Below are positions 8,931-17,067 of a stretch of DNA of 64,000 nt, piece after piece; the stretch's first letter is position 1; the number at the start of each line of letters is the position of its first letter. The notes under the pieces were generated by a model. The model was not told where the DNA came from and ran no database searches. It saw only the letters and a list, made by a program, of their open reading frames with translations. Origin of the DNA: Syntrophorhabdales bacterium (GTDB lineage Bacteria > Desulfobacterota > Syntrophorhabdia > Syntrophorhabdales > WCHB1-27); contig DATKNH010000131.1 of the NCBI GenBank assembly GCA_035541455.1, forward strand, positions 1 through 64,000, in the 5' to 3' direction. A program made the translations under genes and the position numbers.

Positions 8931-10064
8931 ATGTTCAGTGGTGCAGAAAGGGCGCGGAGAGAGAAAGCCATTCGCGGGGTGATGGAAGCCAAAGGGCTCA
9001 AGGCACTCGTGCTTATAGGCGACACGAACGTAGGTAGCGAGTATCTTGGCGATTTTCGGTACTACGTCGACAATAGGATCATTGCAGGGCAGCAGGTGGC
9101 AGTACTTTTTCCGCAGGCTGAGCCGGTGCTCTTCATGGGGACGGCCATTCAGCAACAGGCAGCCTCACGCAGGTCTTCCGTAAAGGATTGCCGCGTGAGC
9201 GACAATGTGCTGGCCGACGCGGCGGGTCTCCTCAAAGAGCGCAACATTGTGAAGGGTAGCGTGGGCATCAGCTTCGCGATGCTTTCCGTACCGATGTATA
9301 ACTATCTCAAGGCTGAACTTCCAGGTATCGACTGGGTCGAGACGCATCAGGAGATTTTCGAGATTCGTATTCACCACAGCTCCGAGGAAGCAGATCTTTT
9401 CCGGAAATGCGGGAGTGTAGGCGCCGGGGAATTCGAAGCCGCTGTCAAAATGATTAAGCCCGGTGTCACTGAATATGAGATCGCTGCAGCCATCGAGGAG
9501 TACGGACGTGTCAGGGGAGCAGAGCAGCATTTTACCCTTGTTGGCTCCGGCAAATACGCGCCCGGAGAGGCGAATGGTCTTCCTCTGCCTTATTCACCTT
9601 CGTCTCGTCGCGTGGAGAAGGGGGACAGTGTAGTGATGGAGATCACGCCGAGGGTAGAAGGTTACTGGACACAGATCGTGCGCACGGTGAACGTGATCAC
9701 CCCTAACGCAGAGCTGGAAAAGCTTTACCGTGTGAGCCGCTATGCCATAAAGAAGGGGCTCGAAGTTTTCAAGCCTGGTAAGACAATAAGGGATGTTGTG
9801 CTGGCTATGGATGCGCACGTGAAAGAGTCTGGTTATCTTTTCAGGCCGCCGACAGGCCATGTATGTGGCGTGGACCTCATCGAGGGGCGCGTCTCTGCGC
9901 AAAACACGAGAGTGCTTGATCCTGGGACTGCTGTGATCATTCACCCTACGGTGGCCACACCGGACGGAAGAAACACGTTTTTCTGGGGAGAAACGTATCT
10001 TGTGACAGAATCAGGACATGAAAGGCTCAACCCGGTAACCGATGAGCTGCTGACATTGAAATGA
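8931..10064 (+). CDS. M24-family (creatinase/Xaa-Pro peptidase fold) protein, metal ligands altered
   Basis: 377 residues: an N-terminal creatinase-type domain (about 1-150) and a C-terminal pita-bread domain. In metal-dependent M24 peptidases two Asp, one His and two Glu bind metal; here the first Asp position reads VVMEITP and the second lies in GYWTQIVRTV, so both Asp are replaced. The His region (GHVCGVD) and a Glu near FFWGETYLVT remain. This is the pattern of metal-free creatinase-like hydrolases, which cleave C-N bonds. It opens the island that holds two further M24 genes. A leader of about 100 nt contains a possible extended -10 box, TGGTATGAT, ending at 8817. Confidence 0.8.
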   Translation: MFSGAERARREKAIRGVMEAKGLKALVLIGDTNVGSEYLGDFRYYVDNRIIAGQQVAVLFPQAEPVLFMGTAIQQQAASRRSSVKDCRVSDNVLADAAGLLKERNIVKGSVGISFAMLSVPMYNYLKAELPGIDWVETHQEIFEIRIHHSSEEADLFRKCGSVGAGEFEAAVKMIKPGVTEYEIAAAIEEYGRVRGAEQHFTLVGSGKYAPGEANGLPLPYSPSSRRVEKGDSVVMEITPRVEGYWTQIVRTVNVITPNAELEKLYRVSRYAIKKGLEVFKPGKTIRDVVLAMDAHVKESGYLFRPPTGHVCGVDLIEGRVSAQNTRVLDPGTAVIIHPTVATPDGRNTFFWGETYLVTESGHERLNPVTDELLTLK

Positions 10065-10199
10065 CGAGGAAGCGAGGAAACGAGGAAGCGGATAACTGCG
10101 AAAAAGTGAGGAAGTGCGGAAGCGGATAATTCAAGCACGTCGTATACGGTGTATAAGGTCTGTTCCGCTCTTCCGCATCCTCGCATCATCGCTTCCTCG
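10065..10199. repeat. Imperfect 29-bp inverted repeat between two M24 genes
   Basis: The arms 10065-10093 and 10171-10199 match as reverse complements at 24 of 29 positions and consist of repeated CGAGGAAGCG/GAAGCGGAT units. The left arm starts at the base after the stop codon of the upstream gene. It could fold into a long hairpin or be a decayed repetitive element; no U-tract follows. Confidence 0.5.
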
Positions 10200-10235
10200 C
10201 TTCATCAGAATAATTGAAATGAAAGGAGAAGACTA

Positions 10236-11429
10236 ATGGCATACGATCCCAAAGAGACGCTCACCCTGGCTCCATCTGACCAGGAACTCGCGCGGCGCTG
10301 GAAAGCGGTTCGGACCCGCATGGAGGCCGAGAAAATCGACGTCCTGATAATGCAGAATTCCAACCAGTGGCTGGGCGGCTACATCCAATGGTTTGCTGAT
10401 GTCCCCGCGCGTAACGGCTACCCTGTGACGGTAATTTTTCCCCTTAAAGAGGAGATGACCACCATCACGTGCGGAGGCAAGCCGCCGTTTGATTTTGGCC
10501 CACCAGCGTGGACTATGCGGGGCGTGAAGAACAGGCTGGTCGCTCCCTATTTTCCGAGCATGTACTACAGCAATGAATATGATGCGGAGTTGGCTGTGCA
10601 GGCATTACAGGCCTGGAAGGATGGCACCATCGGCCTGGTCAATACGGCGACGATGGGCGGCATGTTTTTGGAATATTTGCATAAGAAACTTCCGAACACG
10701 AAATTTGTCGATGCCACCGAACTGGTGGATCGGATCAAAGCAATAAAGAGCGAAGAAGAGATCGGCTTCCTCATGAAGACCATAGCCCTTCAGGATGAAG
10801 CAATGGCCTATGCGCGAACCGTCATAAAGCCCGGCAGAAAGGATTTCGAGATAGTGGCTGATGTTGTCCACAAATGCGTGCTCCTCGGAAGCGAAGAGCA
10901 GCTTGTGATTGGCGGCTCTGCGCCCTTCGGCATTCCGAACCCCCCGTTGAAACGCCATTACCAGAACCGTACGGTAAGAGAGGGCGATCAGTTCACGCTC
11001 ATGATCGAAGTGAATGGCCCGGGGGGCATGTACGGCGAGGCAGGACGTTGTTTCTTCGTTGGTGAAGTGCCGTCTCAGCTTCACGATGCAAACGAGCTGT
11101 GTAAGGAGGCGCAGGCGTTCACCGTGAAGATGCTCAAGCCCGGCGCAGACCCGAAGGACATATGGGATGCCTACAATGAGTTCTTGAAAAGTAAGGGACA
11201 GCTGCCAGAATCGAGACTGTATGCGCACGGCCAAGGCTATGATCTGGTCGAACGTCCTGCGATTCGTGACGATGAGCCTATGAAGCTTGCTGCAAACATG
11301 AACATTACAATCCATCCGACGATCACGGATGGTAAAATCTGGGTCTCGGTGTGGGACAACTGGCTGATCACGGAGAAGGGACCGAGCGAGCGTCTCCACA
11401 AGACGCCCCAGCAGATCTTCTCCGTATAA
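10236..11429 (+). CDS. M24-family creatinase-like hydrolase (paralogue 2)
   Basis: 397 residues, N-terminal creatinase domain (NQWLGGYIQWF near 45; ARNGYPVTVIFP near 60) and C-terminal pita-bread domain. The canonical metal-binding Asp pair is replaced by Glu-containing text (LMIEVNGPGGMYGEAGRCFF near 253-272); the His of HGQGYDLVERP is kept, and the last Glu ligand reads VWDNWLIT. It is highly similar along its whole length to the gene at 13688, so the pair arose by duplication. A good GAAAGGAG site precedes the ATG. The reaction is unknown; creatinase-type amidino or C-N hydrolysis is the closest precedent. Confidence 0.85.
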   Translation: MAYDPKETLTLAPSDQELARRWKAVRTRMEAEKIDVLIMQNSNQWLGGYIQWFADVPARNGYPVTVIFPLKEEMTTITCGGKPPFDFGPPAWTMRGVKNRLVAPYFPSMYYSNEYDAELAVQALQAWKDGTIGLVNTATMGGMFLEYLHKKLPNTKFVDATELVDRIKAIKSEEEIGFLMKTIALQDEAMAYARTVIKPGRKDFEIVADVVHKCVLLGSEEQLVIGGSAPFGIPNPPLKRHYQNRTVREGDQFTLMIEVNGPGGMYGEAGRCFFVGEVPSQLHDANELCKEAQAFTVKMLKPGADPKDIWDAYNEFLKSKGQLPESRLYAHGQGYDLVERPAIRDDEPMKLAANMNITIHPTITDGKIWVSVWDNWLITEKGPSERLHKTPQQIFSV

Positions 11430-11668
11430 CGCAGACCGCCGCGCTCGGAGGGGCGAAGTCCTCGAAGGGGGGACGACCGCTCCGCCAGAATGACCGTCAC
11501 GCCTTTGGCGTGACTAGGAAGATGGAAGAGGGAAGAACGCTGCGCTCGGAAGATAGAGATGCTTTTTTTACTGCGAGCGAAAGCGAGCTTCGCTCGGATT
11601 TGCCCGGATGGGTTTGATGGATTTCGAGGCGCAAACCCTAGTCCGGGCACATCCGACGAACACTTAAA
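11430..11668 (+). repeat. Intergenic leader repeat, copy B
   Basis: Gene-free leader that resembles 2424-2771 block by block: GCAGACCGC, a GGACGACCGC block, CTAGGAAGATGGAAG, CTTCGCTCGG, 11604-11631 and 11629-11668. It also holds a local inverted repeat, GTCACGCC/GGCGTGAC, near 11492-11512. It ends 14 bases before the next start codon, as copy A does. Confidence 0.55.
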
Positions 11669-11682
11669 GAGGGAGGGATAGG

Positions 11683-12666
11683 ATGAAGATCACTATAGCC
11701 GGTGGCGCAGGTTGTGTAGGTTCATGCGCAGCATACAGACTGGCCCAGGATGGATTTGCGTCTGAAATTGTCCTGCTCGATTCTCGCCGCAACGTGGCGG
11801 AGGCGCATGCTCTCGATGTTGAACAGGCGGTGGTCCACCGCACGAGGACGCGGGTGCGGGCAGGAGACGTGGAGGACACTGCCGGCTCGGACGTGATTAT
11901 CATTGCGGTCGGCGTCTGGGGTCGCTCCCCTACACCCTCGCGCGCTCATAACCTTCAACAGAATGTGGGCCTGGTGCTGGACTTGGTGAGATCCCTTCAT
12001 GCGCACTCACCGTCCGCTTTCTGGATGGTTGTCACCACGCCGGTGGACGCGCTCGTGCACCTGATCCATCGGATATTTTCCATCCCTCGTGAAAAGGTAA
12101 TCGGCATCAACCGGAATGACACCTCCCGTGTGCGGTGGTCCATAGGCAAGGTACTGTCGGTTCCGGCGACTGACGTCGAGGCTTACGTGTTGGGGGAACA
12201 CGGGGATACCCAGGTGCACCTGCTCAGCCGCGTCAGCGTGGCTGGCAAAAGAGTCTCGCTGGATACCCATCAGAAAGAACAGGTGAAAAGCAAGATCACC
12301 AATTTCTTGTCACAGTGGCATCAGTTGCAGTCGGGCCGGACAGCAGGCTGGGCAACTGCCGAATCGATCGGTGATATTATCACCAGCATGGCTTCACGCG
12401 ATGGTCGTGTTTGGGCGTGCGCTACGCCTCTGCAAGGCGAATACGGCTTGCGCGACGTGAGTCTCGGCGTACCGGTGCGGTTCGCACCTGGCGGGGTGGC
12501 AGAAATTGTTGAATATGAGATGGATCTAGCCGAAAGGAGCGGCCTCGAACTTTCAGCAAAAGCAATCAAAGAACAGATCAAGAAAGGAGAGGCGTTACTC
12601 GCTGAGTCTGCAGGAGTAATAAATGAACTCCTCTCGTCATTACAACAAGGGGGTGGGAAATCATGA
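11683..12666 (+). CDS. NAD-dependent malate/lactate dehydrogenase family protein
   Basis: 327 residues. The Rossmann motif GGAGCVGS lies at residues 6-13, the NAD-ribose Asp near 34, and the substrate block INRNDTSRVRW near 145 carries the expected Asp and Arg. The catalytic His is in GEHGDTQVHL near 176. The usual NPVD motif reads VTTPVDAL near 118, so the substrate-binding Asn is replaced by Thr, which hints at an altered substrate. It should interconvert a 2-hydroxyacid and a 2-oxoacid with NAD. The stop TGA overlaps the ATG of the following TctC gene, so hydroxyacid oxidation and uptake are translationally coupled. Confidence 0.85.
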   Translation: MKITIAGGAGCVGSCAAYRLAQDGFASEIVLLDSRRNVAEAHALDVEQAVVHRTRTRVRAGDVEDTAGSDVIIIAVGVWGRSPTPSRAHNLQQNVGLVLDLVRSLHAHSPSAFWMVVTTPVDALVHLIHRIFSIPREKVIGINRNDTSRVRWSIGKVLSVPATDVEAYVLGEHGDTQVHLLSRVSVAGKRVSLDTHQKEQVKSKITNFLSQWHQLQSGRTAGWATAESIGDIITSMASRDGRVWACATPLQGEYGLRDVSLGVPVRFAPGGVAEIVEYEMDLAERSGLELSAKAIKEQIKKGEALLAESAGVINELLSSLQQGGGKS

Positions 12667-13631
12667 CTACGAGAACTGTTTTGGTTCTCACGATTATCAC
12701 GATGGTGGGGTTTACTGTATTGTCGCCATCGGTCTCCTCCGCCGGGTATCCCGATCACAATATTCAGCTCATTATCCCGTATGTACCGGGCGCCACCGGA
12801 GATATCACGGCGAGAATGCTCCTGGAAGAATTGGAAAAGATTTTAGGGACAAAGATCATTCCGAATAACAAGCCGGGAGCCTCGGCCGTGCTCGGCACTG
12901 TTGCTGCAGTGAGGGCAAAGAAGGACGGCTATACGTTACTCTACGTGGGCGCGTCAGCCCTCGTGTATGCGCCTGTCTCAAATCCGGAGATTGTTCATTA
13001 CGACCCGTTTAAAGACCTGGAGCCTTTGGGGTTTCATTATTATTTCCCCCAGACGATTGCCGTCAGATCGGATGCCCCCTGGAAAACCTTTCCGGAATTG
13101 ATCGATTACGCCAAGCAGAATCCCAAGAAGCTCCGTATCAGCACAATTGGCGTAGGCTCCACGCCGCACTTCATGGTGGAAATGATCCAGGGCATCACAG
13201 GAGCCCAATTCACTCACGTTCCATTCGAAGGGGGAGAATCGGTGATGACAGCGCTTCTGGGCGGCCACGTGGAAGTCACCTGTGATGGGTTGGCCAAAAT
13301 AAAGCCTCACATGGACGCAGGAAAGATGCGCGTTCTCGTGATCACCAACAAAATGGCTGCGTATCCTGAATTCCCGACTATCACCGAGCTGGGCTATAAA
13401 CAGAAATTGTTCGGCACATGGTTCGCCATGTACGCCGGGTCTGGAATGCCCGATGAGGCGAGGAAGGTGCTGATCCCGGCCATCGAAAAAGCGGTAAAGA
13501 TCACCAAACCCAGGATCGATAAAATGGGAAGTATCGCTGAGTACAAAACGCCGGCTGAGCAGAGGAAGATGGTCGACGAGGAGTACAAGGTTGCCGTTGA
13601 GGTTGCAAAGAACATGGGTTTGCGAAAATAG
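12663..13631 (+). CDS. tctC: TctC/Bug-type periplasmic substrate-binding protein (copy 1)
   Basis: 322 residues with a signal peptide ending near SSAGYP (about residue 27), then the tripartite tricarboxylate receptor fold: NIQLIIPYVPGATGDITAR at 33-51, VPFEGGESVMTALLGGHVE near 180-198 and TITELGYKQ near 240. These periplasmic receptors bind carboxylic acids and deliver them to TctAB membrane pairs. The gene overlaps the malate/lactate-type dehydrogenase by ATGA. It is closely related to the three TctC genes at 16058, 17068 and 18208. No membrane subunit is directly adjacent; the nearest are at 19204-21186. Confidence 0.92.
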   Translation: MTTRTVLVLTIITMVGFTVLSPSVSSAGYPDHNIQLIIPYVPGATGDITARMLLEELEKILGTKIIPNNKPGASAVLGTVAAVRAKKDGYTLLYVGASALVYAPVSNPEIVHYDPFKDLEPLGFHYYFPQTIAVRSDAPWKTFPELIDYAKQNPKKLRISTIGVGSTPHFMVEMIQGITGAQFTHVPFEGGESVMTALLGGHVEVTCDGLAKIKPHMDAGKMRVLVITNKMAAYPEFPTITELGYKQKLFGTWFAMYAGSGMPDEARKVLIPAIEKAVKITKPRIDKMGSIAEYKTPAEQRKMVDEEYKVAVEVAKNMGLRK

Positions 13632-13687
13632 TAAAGAATTATCGATCCGTGGTATTTTAGTCGACTACGGCTGTCAAAGGAGGATGC

Positions 13688-14884
13688 ATGATGACCCCTG
13701 AACAGAAGGAGGTTGTAACGCTGGCAATTTCAGATGCTGAGCTGGAGCGCCGGTGGGCCGCGGTGCGGGACAGAATGAAAGAAGAAAAGATCGAAGCTCT
13801 GGTCATGCAGGATACCAACGAGTGGCTGGGCGGCTATGTGAAGTGGTTTAGCGACATCCCTGCCCGAAACGGTTACCCGATGACTGTTATCTTTTTCGTG
13901 GACGATCAGATGACAACGATTACGTGCGGTGGAAAACCGCCGGGAGACCTCGGACCTCCTGCCTGGACCATGAGAGGGGTTAACAACAGGCTGACAGCGC
14001 CTTATTTTCCGAGCCTCAATTACAGCAATACCTATGATGCCGAGCTCACGGTGCAGACTCTGAAGAGCAAGAAGAAAACCAAAATCGGCATTATGGGCAA
14101 GGGAAGAATCTCAATCGCCTTTTATGAGCACCTGGTCAAGAGTATGCCCGGGGCAACCTTTGCTGATGGTACCGACCTTGTTGACGAGATAAAAGCAGTG
14201 AAGAGCAGTGAGGAGATCGAACTGATCAAGAAGGCCTGTGCCCTTCAGGATGAGGCTATGGAGTGGGCGAAGACGATCATTAAACCGGGCAGAAAGGATT
14301 TTGAGATAGTTGCCGATGTCGTTCATAAGGTGACCACGCTCGGTAGCGAAGAACAGCTCGTCATTGCCGGATCAGGGCCGCTTGGCAAGCCAACGCCGAT
14401 GCAGAAGCGCCATTTTCAGGGGAGGACGCTGAAGGAAAACGAATCCTTTACGCTTATGATCGAAGTGAATGGCCCCGGCGGCATGTACGCTGAATTGGGC
14501 CGGATCTTCTTTACGGGAGACGTGCCTGCAGAGCTTTCAGATGCGTATGAGCTCTGCAGAGAGGCACAGCAGGTGACGTTAAAGCTCCTCAAGCCGGGTG
14601 CAAACCCTAAAGACATCTGGGACGCGAATAACGAGTTCCTGGTCAAGCACGGCATGCTTCCGGAGACGCGCCTCTATGCGCACGGCCAGGGTTACGATCT
14701 GGTGGAACGGCCGGCAATCCGTGACGACGAGCCCATGAAACTGAAAGCGAACATGAACATCACCGTACATCCTACCATCGGCTCTGATCGCCTCTGGGTC
14801 TGGGTTTGCGACAATTATCTGATCACTGAGAATGGAGTGAGTCCGTGTCTGCATAAGATTCCGCAGAAGATTTTTTCGGTGTAA
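13688..14884 (+). CDS. M24-family creatinase-like hydrolase (paralogue 3)
   Basis: 398 residues and a near full-length paralogue of the gene at 10236: shared ARNGYP, TMRGVNNRLTAPYFPS, GRKDFEIVADVVHK and HGQGYDLVERPAIRDDEPM. As in the paralogue, the first metal Asp position is Glu (LMIEVNGPGGMY) and the last Glu ligand region reads VCDNYLIT. The start is ATG at 13688 or the next ATG at 13691, behind AAAGGAGGATGC. It sits between TctC copy 1 and a D-hydroxyacid dehydrogenase, which supports a shared pathway. Retention of two near copies suggests different substrates or gene dosage. Confidence 0.85.
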   Translation: MMTPEQKEVVTLAISDAELERRWAAVRDRMKEEKIEALVMQDTNEWLGGYVKWFSDIPARNGYPMTVIFFVDDQMTTITCGGKPPGDLGPPAWTMRGVNNRLTAPYFPSLNYSNTYDAELTVQTLKSKKKTKIGIMGKGRISIAFYEHLVKSMPGATFADGTDLVDEIKAVKSSEEIELIKKACALQDEAMEWAKTIIKPGRKDFEIVADVVHKVTTLGSEEQLVIAGSGPLGKPTPMQKRHFQGRTLKENESFTLMIEVNGPGGMYAELGRIFFTGDVPAELSDAYELCREAQQVTLKLLKPGANPKDIWDANNEFLVKHGMLPETRLYAHGQGYDLVERPAIRDDEPMKLKANMNITVHPTIGSDRLWVWVCDNYLITENGVSPCLHKIPQKIFSV

Positions 14885-14962
14885 AGCCGCTTCCGGGCCG
14901 GGGTGGGCTTTGCCCGATCACCCCGGCTGCGCTCAGATAAACAGCATGAAGGAGAGAAGGGT

Positions 14963-15967
14963 ATGGATCAAGTAAAGGTGCTCATATTCACGCGTGACGT
15001 ACTGCAAGAGAAGCTTTTGGGCATGCTCCGTCAGGTCTCGCCGAGGCTCGTAATCGAGGCCCATAGCGACAAAGAGGAGAAAAACCTCGGTACGGGTATC
15101 TGGCGCGACGTGGAGATACTTTTCACTACCGACCCTCTTCCTCCTGAAGGCGCTGCCCCCAAGCTTCGCTGGATTCAGGGGTACTACGCGGGCGTGGACC
15201 GCTGGGGCCAACTCCCTTTCACCCTCCCCTACATCTTTACCACCACCAGCGGCATTCACGTGCATGTTGCGGAACTTGCCGTAACGTTGATGCTGGTATT
15301 TGCCCGCAAGGTTCGCCCTTTATTGGAGAACCAGCAGAAGGCGGGATGGCCGCCGGACCGCTTCTCTCTTTTTGAGCCGTACGAGCTGAGGGATTCTACG
15401 GTGGGCATAATAGGCTACGGTGTGATCGGCCGCCAGGTGGGAACAATCTGTCGCGCCTTCGGTATGCGCGTGCTTGCAGCGGACCGGCCTGAGGTGCTCA
15501 CGGTTGAGCCGCCGTGGAGGCTCCCGGGATCGGGAACTGCACTGCCGGATCGCCTTTATGAACCTTCCGATGTTGAGTCCCTATTGAAAGAGAGTGACTA
15601 TGTGGTGCTATGTGCGCCTTACACGCCGCAAACCCACCACATGATCAACGCCGAAACCCTCGCTGTTATGAAGCCTACGGGAGTGCTGATAAACGTTGGT
15701 CGCGGCAATCTCGTTGACGAGGAGGCTCTGATCGAGGTGCTGAAAGCAGGTAAGATAAGGGGTGCGGGGCTTGACGTATATTCAAAAGAGCCGCTTCCTC
15801 CGTCGAGCCCACTGTGGACGCTTCCGAGTGTCGTCGCCTGCCCCCACGTGGCCGGGTTGAGCCCGCATTACCTCTCGCGTGCTATGACTCTTTTTGCGGA
15901 GAATCTCCGCCGTTACCTGGCAGGAGAACCCCTGCTCAACGTTGTGCAAAAGGAAAGAGGGTACTGA
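14963..15967 (+). CDS. D-isomer-specific 2-hydroxyacid dehydrogenase
   Basis: 334 residues from the ATG at 14963, chosen because GGAGAGAAGG lies just upstream; an in-frame start at 14903 would add 20 unrelated residues. The NAD domain shows VGIIGYGVIGRQVG near 146-159. The catalytic residues fit the family: Arg in NVGRGNLVDE, Glu in YSKEPLP and His in CPHVAG. It would reduce a 2-oxoacid or oxidise a D-2-hydroxyacid with NAD(P). It is transcribed with the flanking M24 and TctC genes and complements the flavin-linked dehydrogenases at 1026-4190. Confidence 0.88.
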   Translation: MDQVKVLIFTRDVLQEKLLGMLRQVSPRLVIEAHSDKEEKNLGTGIWRDVEILFTTDPLPPEGAAPKLRWIQGYYAGVDRWGQLPFTLPYIFTTTSGIHVHVAELAVTLMLVFARKVRPLLENQQKAGWPPDRFSLFEPYELRDSTVGIIGYGVIGRQVGTICRAFGMRVLAADRPEVLTVEPPWRLPGSGTALPDRLYEPSDVESLLKESDYVVLCAPYTPQTHHMINAETLAVMKPTGVLINVGRGNLVDEEALIEVLKAGKIRGAGLDVYSKEPLPPSSPLWTLPSVVACPHVAGLSPHYLSRAMTLFAENLRRYLAGEPLLNVVQKERGY

Positions 15968-16015
15968 GAGAGGCGCGTGAATTACAGAGTCTGATATGGT
16001 AGAATTTCAAAACTA

Positions 16016-16031
16016 CAAACGAATTCGTTTG
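16016..16031. promoter_or_regulatory. Perfect 16-bp palindrome upstream of the TctC array
   Basis: CAAACGAATTCGTTTG is a perfect palindrome centred 34 bp before the TctC start at 16058 and just after a TAGAAT box (16000-16005) that could be a -10. It is a good operator candidate for the binding-protein array; the cognate regulator is unknown. Confidence 0.45.
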
Positions 16032-16057
16032 CGATCTACACGCGGAGGTAACGTTGT

Positions 16058-17026
16058 ATGAAAACGAAGTTCTTTCTTGCGGTTACAGTACTGTTGGGTT
16101 TTGTTGCGCTCTTTTCCGCGGTTTCTCACGCCGCGGGATATCCTGATCGCAACATCCAGTTGATTATTCCCTACGTGCCGGGGGCCACCGGAGATATAAC
16201 TGCAAGAATGCTTGCAGAAGAGCTGGAAAAGAGTCTCGGCGGCGCGAAAATTATTCCCAACAACAAACCGGGTGCCGGGACGGTTTTGGGGGCTGAGGCT
16301 GTTGTCAGGTCGAAGAAAGATGGGTACACGCTTTTTTACGGCGGCGCTTCGCCATTTGTCTATGCTCCCATAGCTAACCCTGATGTTGTTCACTATGATC
16401 CGGCAAAGGACGTAGAGCCGCTGGGGTTTCATTATTTCTTCCCTACGGTGGTAGGAGTCAGGGCAGATGCGCCCTGGAAAAACTTTAAAGAATTTGTGGA
16501 GTATGCCAAGAAGCACCCTGGAAAAATCCGTATCACCTCGATTGGTGTCGGTTCTTCTACCCACTTTGCTATAGCAATGCTCGAGTCTATCACGGGCATT
16601 CAGTTGACCCATGTGCCCTTCGAGGGCGGTGAATCGGTTGTCACCGCGGTATTGGGAGGACACGTAGAGGCAACGCTGGACGGTTACGGAAAACTGAAGC
16701 CCCACGTGGAAGCCGGCCGTATGAGAATTCTTCTGATCGACCCCAAGAAGCCTGATCAGCCCCAGATACCGACTTTGAAAGAATTAGGTTACAAGCAGAA
16801 CGTGCCGGCGACATGGTTCGCGCTGTGGGCTCCGGCTGGGATACCCGAGGACGCGAGAAAGGTCTTGATACCGGCGGTCGAAAAAGCAGTGAAAGCCACA
16901 AAGCCGAAGATTGATGCCCTGGGGAGCATTTGTGAATACAAGTCCCCTGCGGAACTCAAGAAATTGAGGGACGACGAATACAAGCAGATGTACGAGATCG
17001 CTATCAAAATCGGTCTACGCAAGTAA
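16058..17026 (+). CDS. tctC: TctC/Bug-type periplasmic substrate-binding protein (copy 2)
   Basis: 322 residues, signal peptide ending near SHAAGYP, then NIQLIIPYVPGATGDITAR and VPFEGGESVVTAVLGGHVE as in copy 1. The C-terminal LGSICEYKSP block is shared with copy 3. A GCGGAGG site precedes the ATG. It is the first of three tandem TctC genes that lead into tctB and tctA, and a palindromic operator candidate lies upstream. The ligand is predicted to be a small di- or tricarboxylate, or another carboxylic acid, as for the family. Confidence 0.92.
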   Translation: MKTKFFLAVTVLLGFVALFSAVSHAAGYPDRNIQLIIPYVPGATGDITARMLAEELEKSLGGAKIIPNNKPGAGTVLGAEAVVRSKKDGYTLFYGGASPFVYAPIANPDVVHYDPAKDVEPLGFHYFFPTVVGVRADAPWKNFKEFVEYAKKHPGKIRITSIGVGSSTHFAIAMLESITGIQLTHVPFEGGESVVTAVLGGHVEATLDGYGKLKPHVEAGRMRILLIDPKKPDQPQIPTLKELGYKQNVPATWFALWAPAGIPEDARKVLIPAVEKAVKATKPKIDALGSICEYKSPAELKKLRDDEYKQMYEIAIKIGLRK

Positions 17027-17067
17027 AGCACAAGAGTTAACAACACAAGGCTGAGATTAAGATTCAG

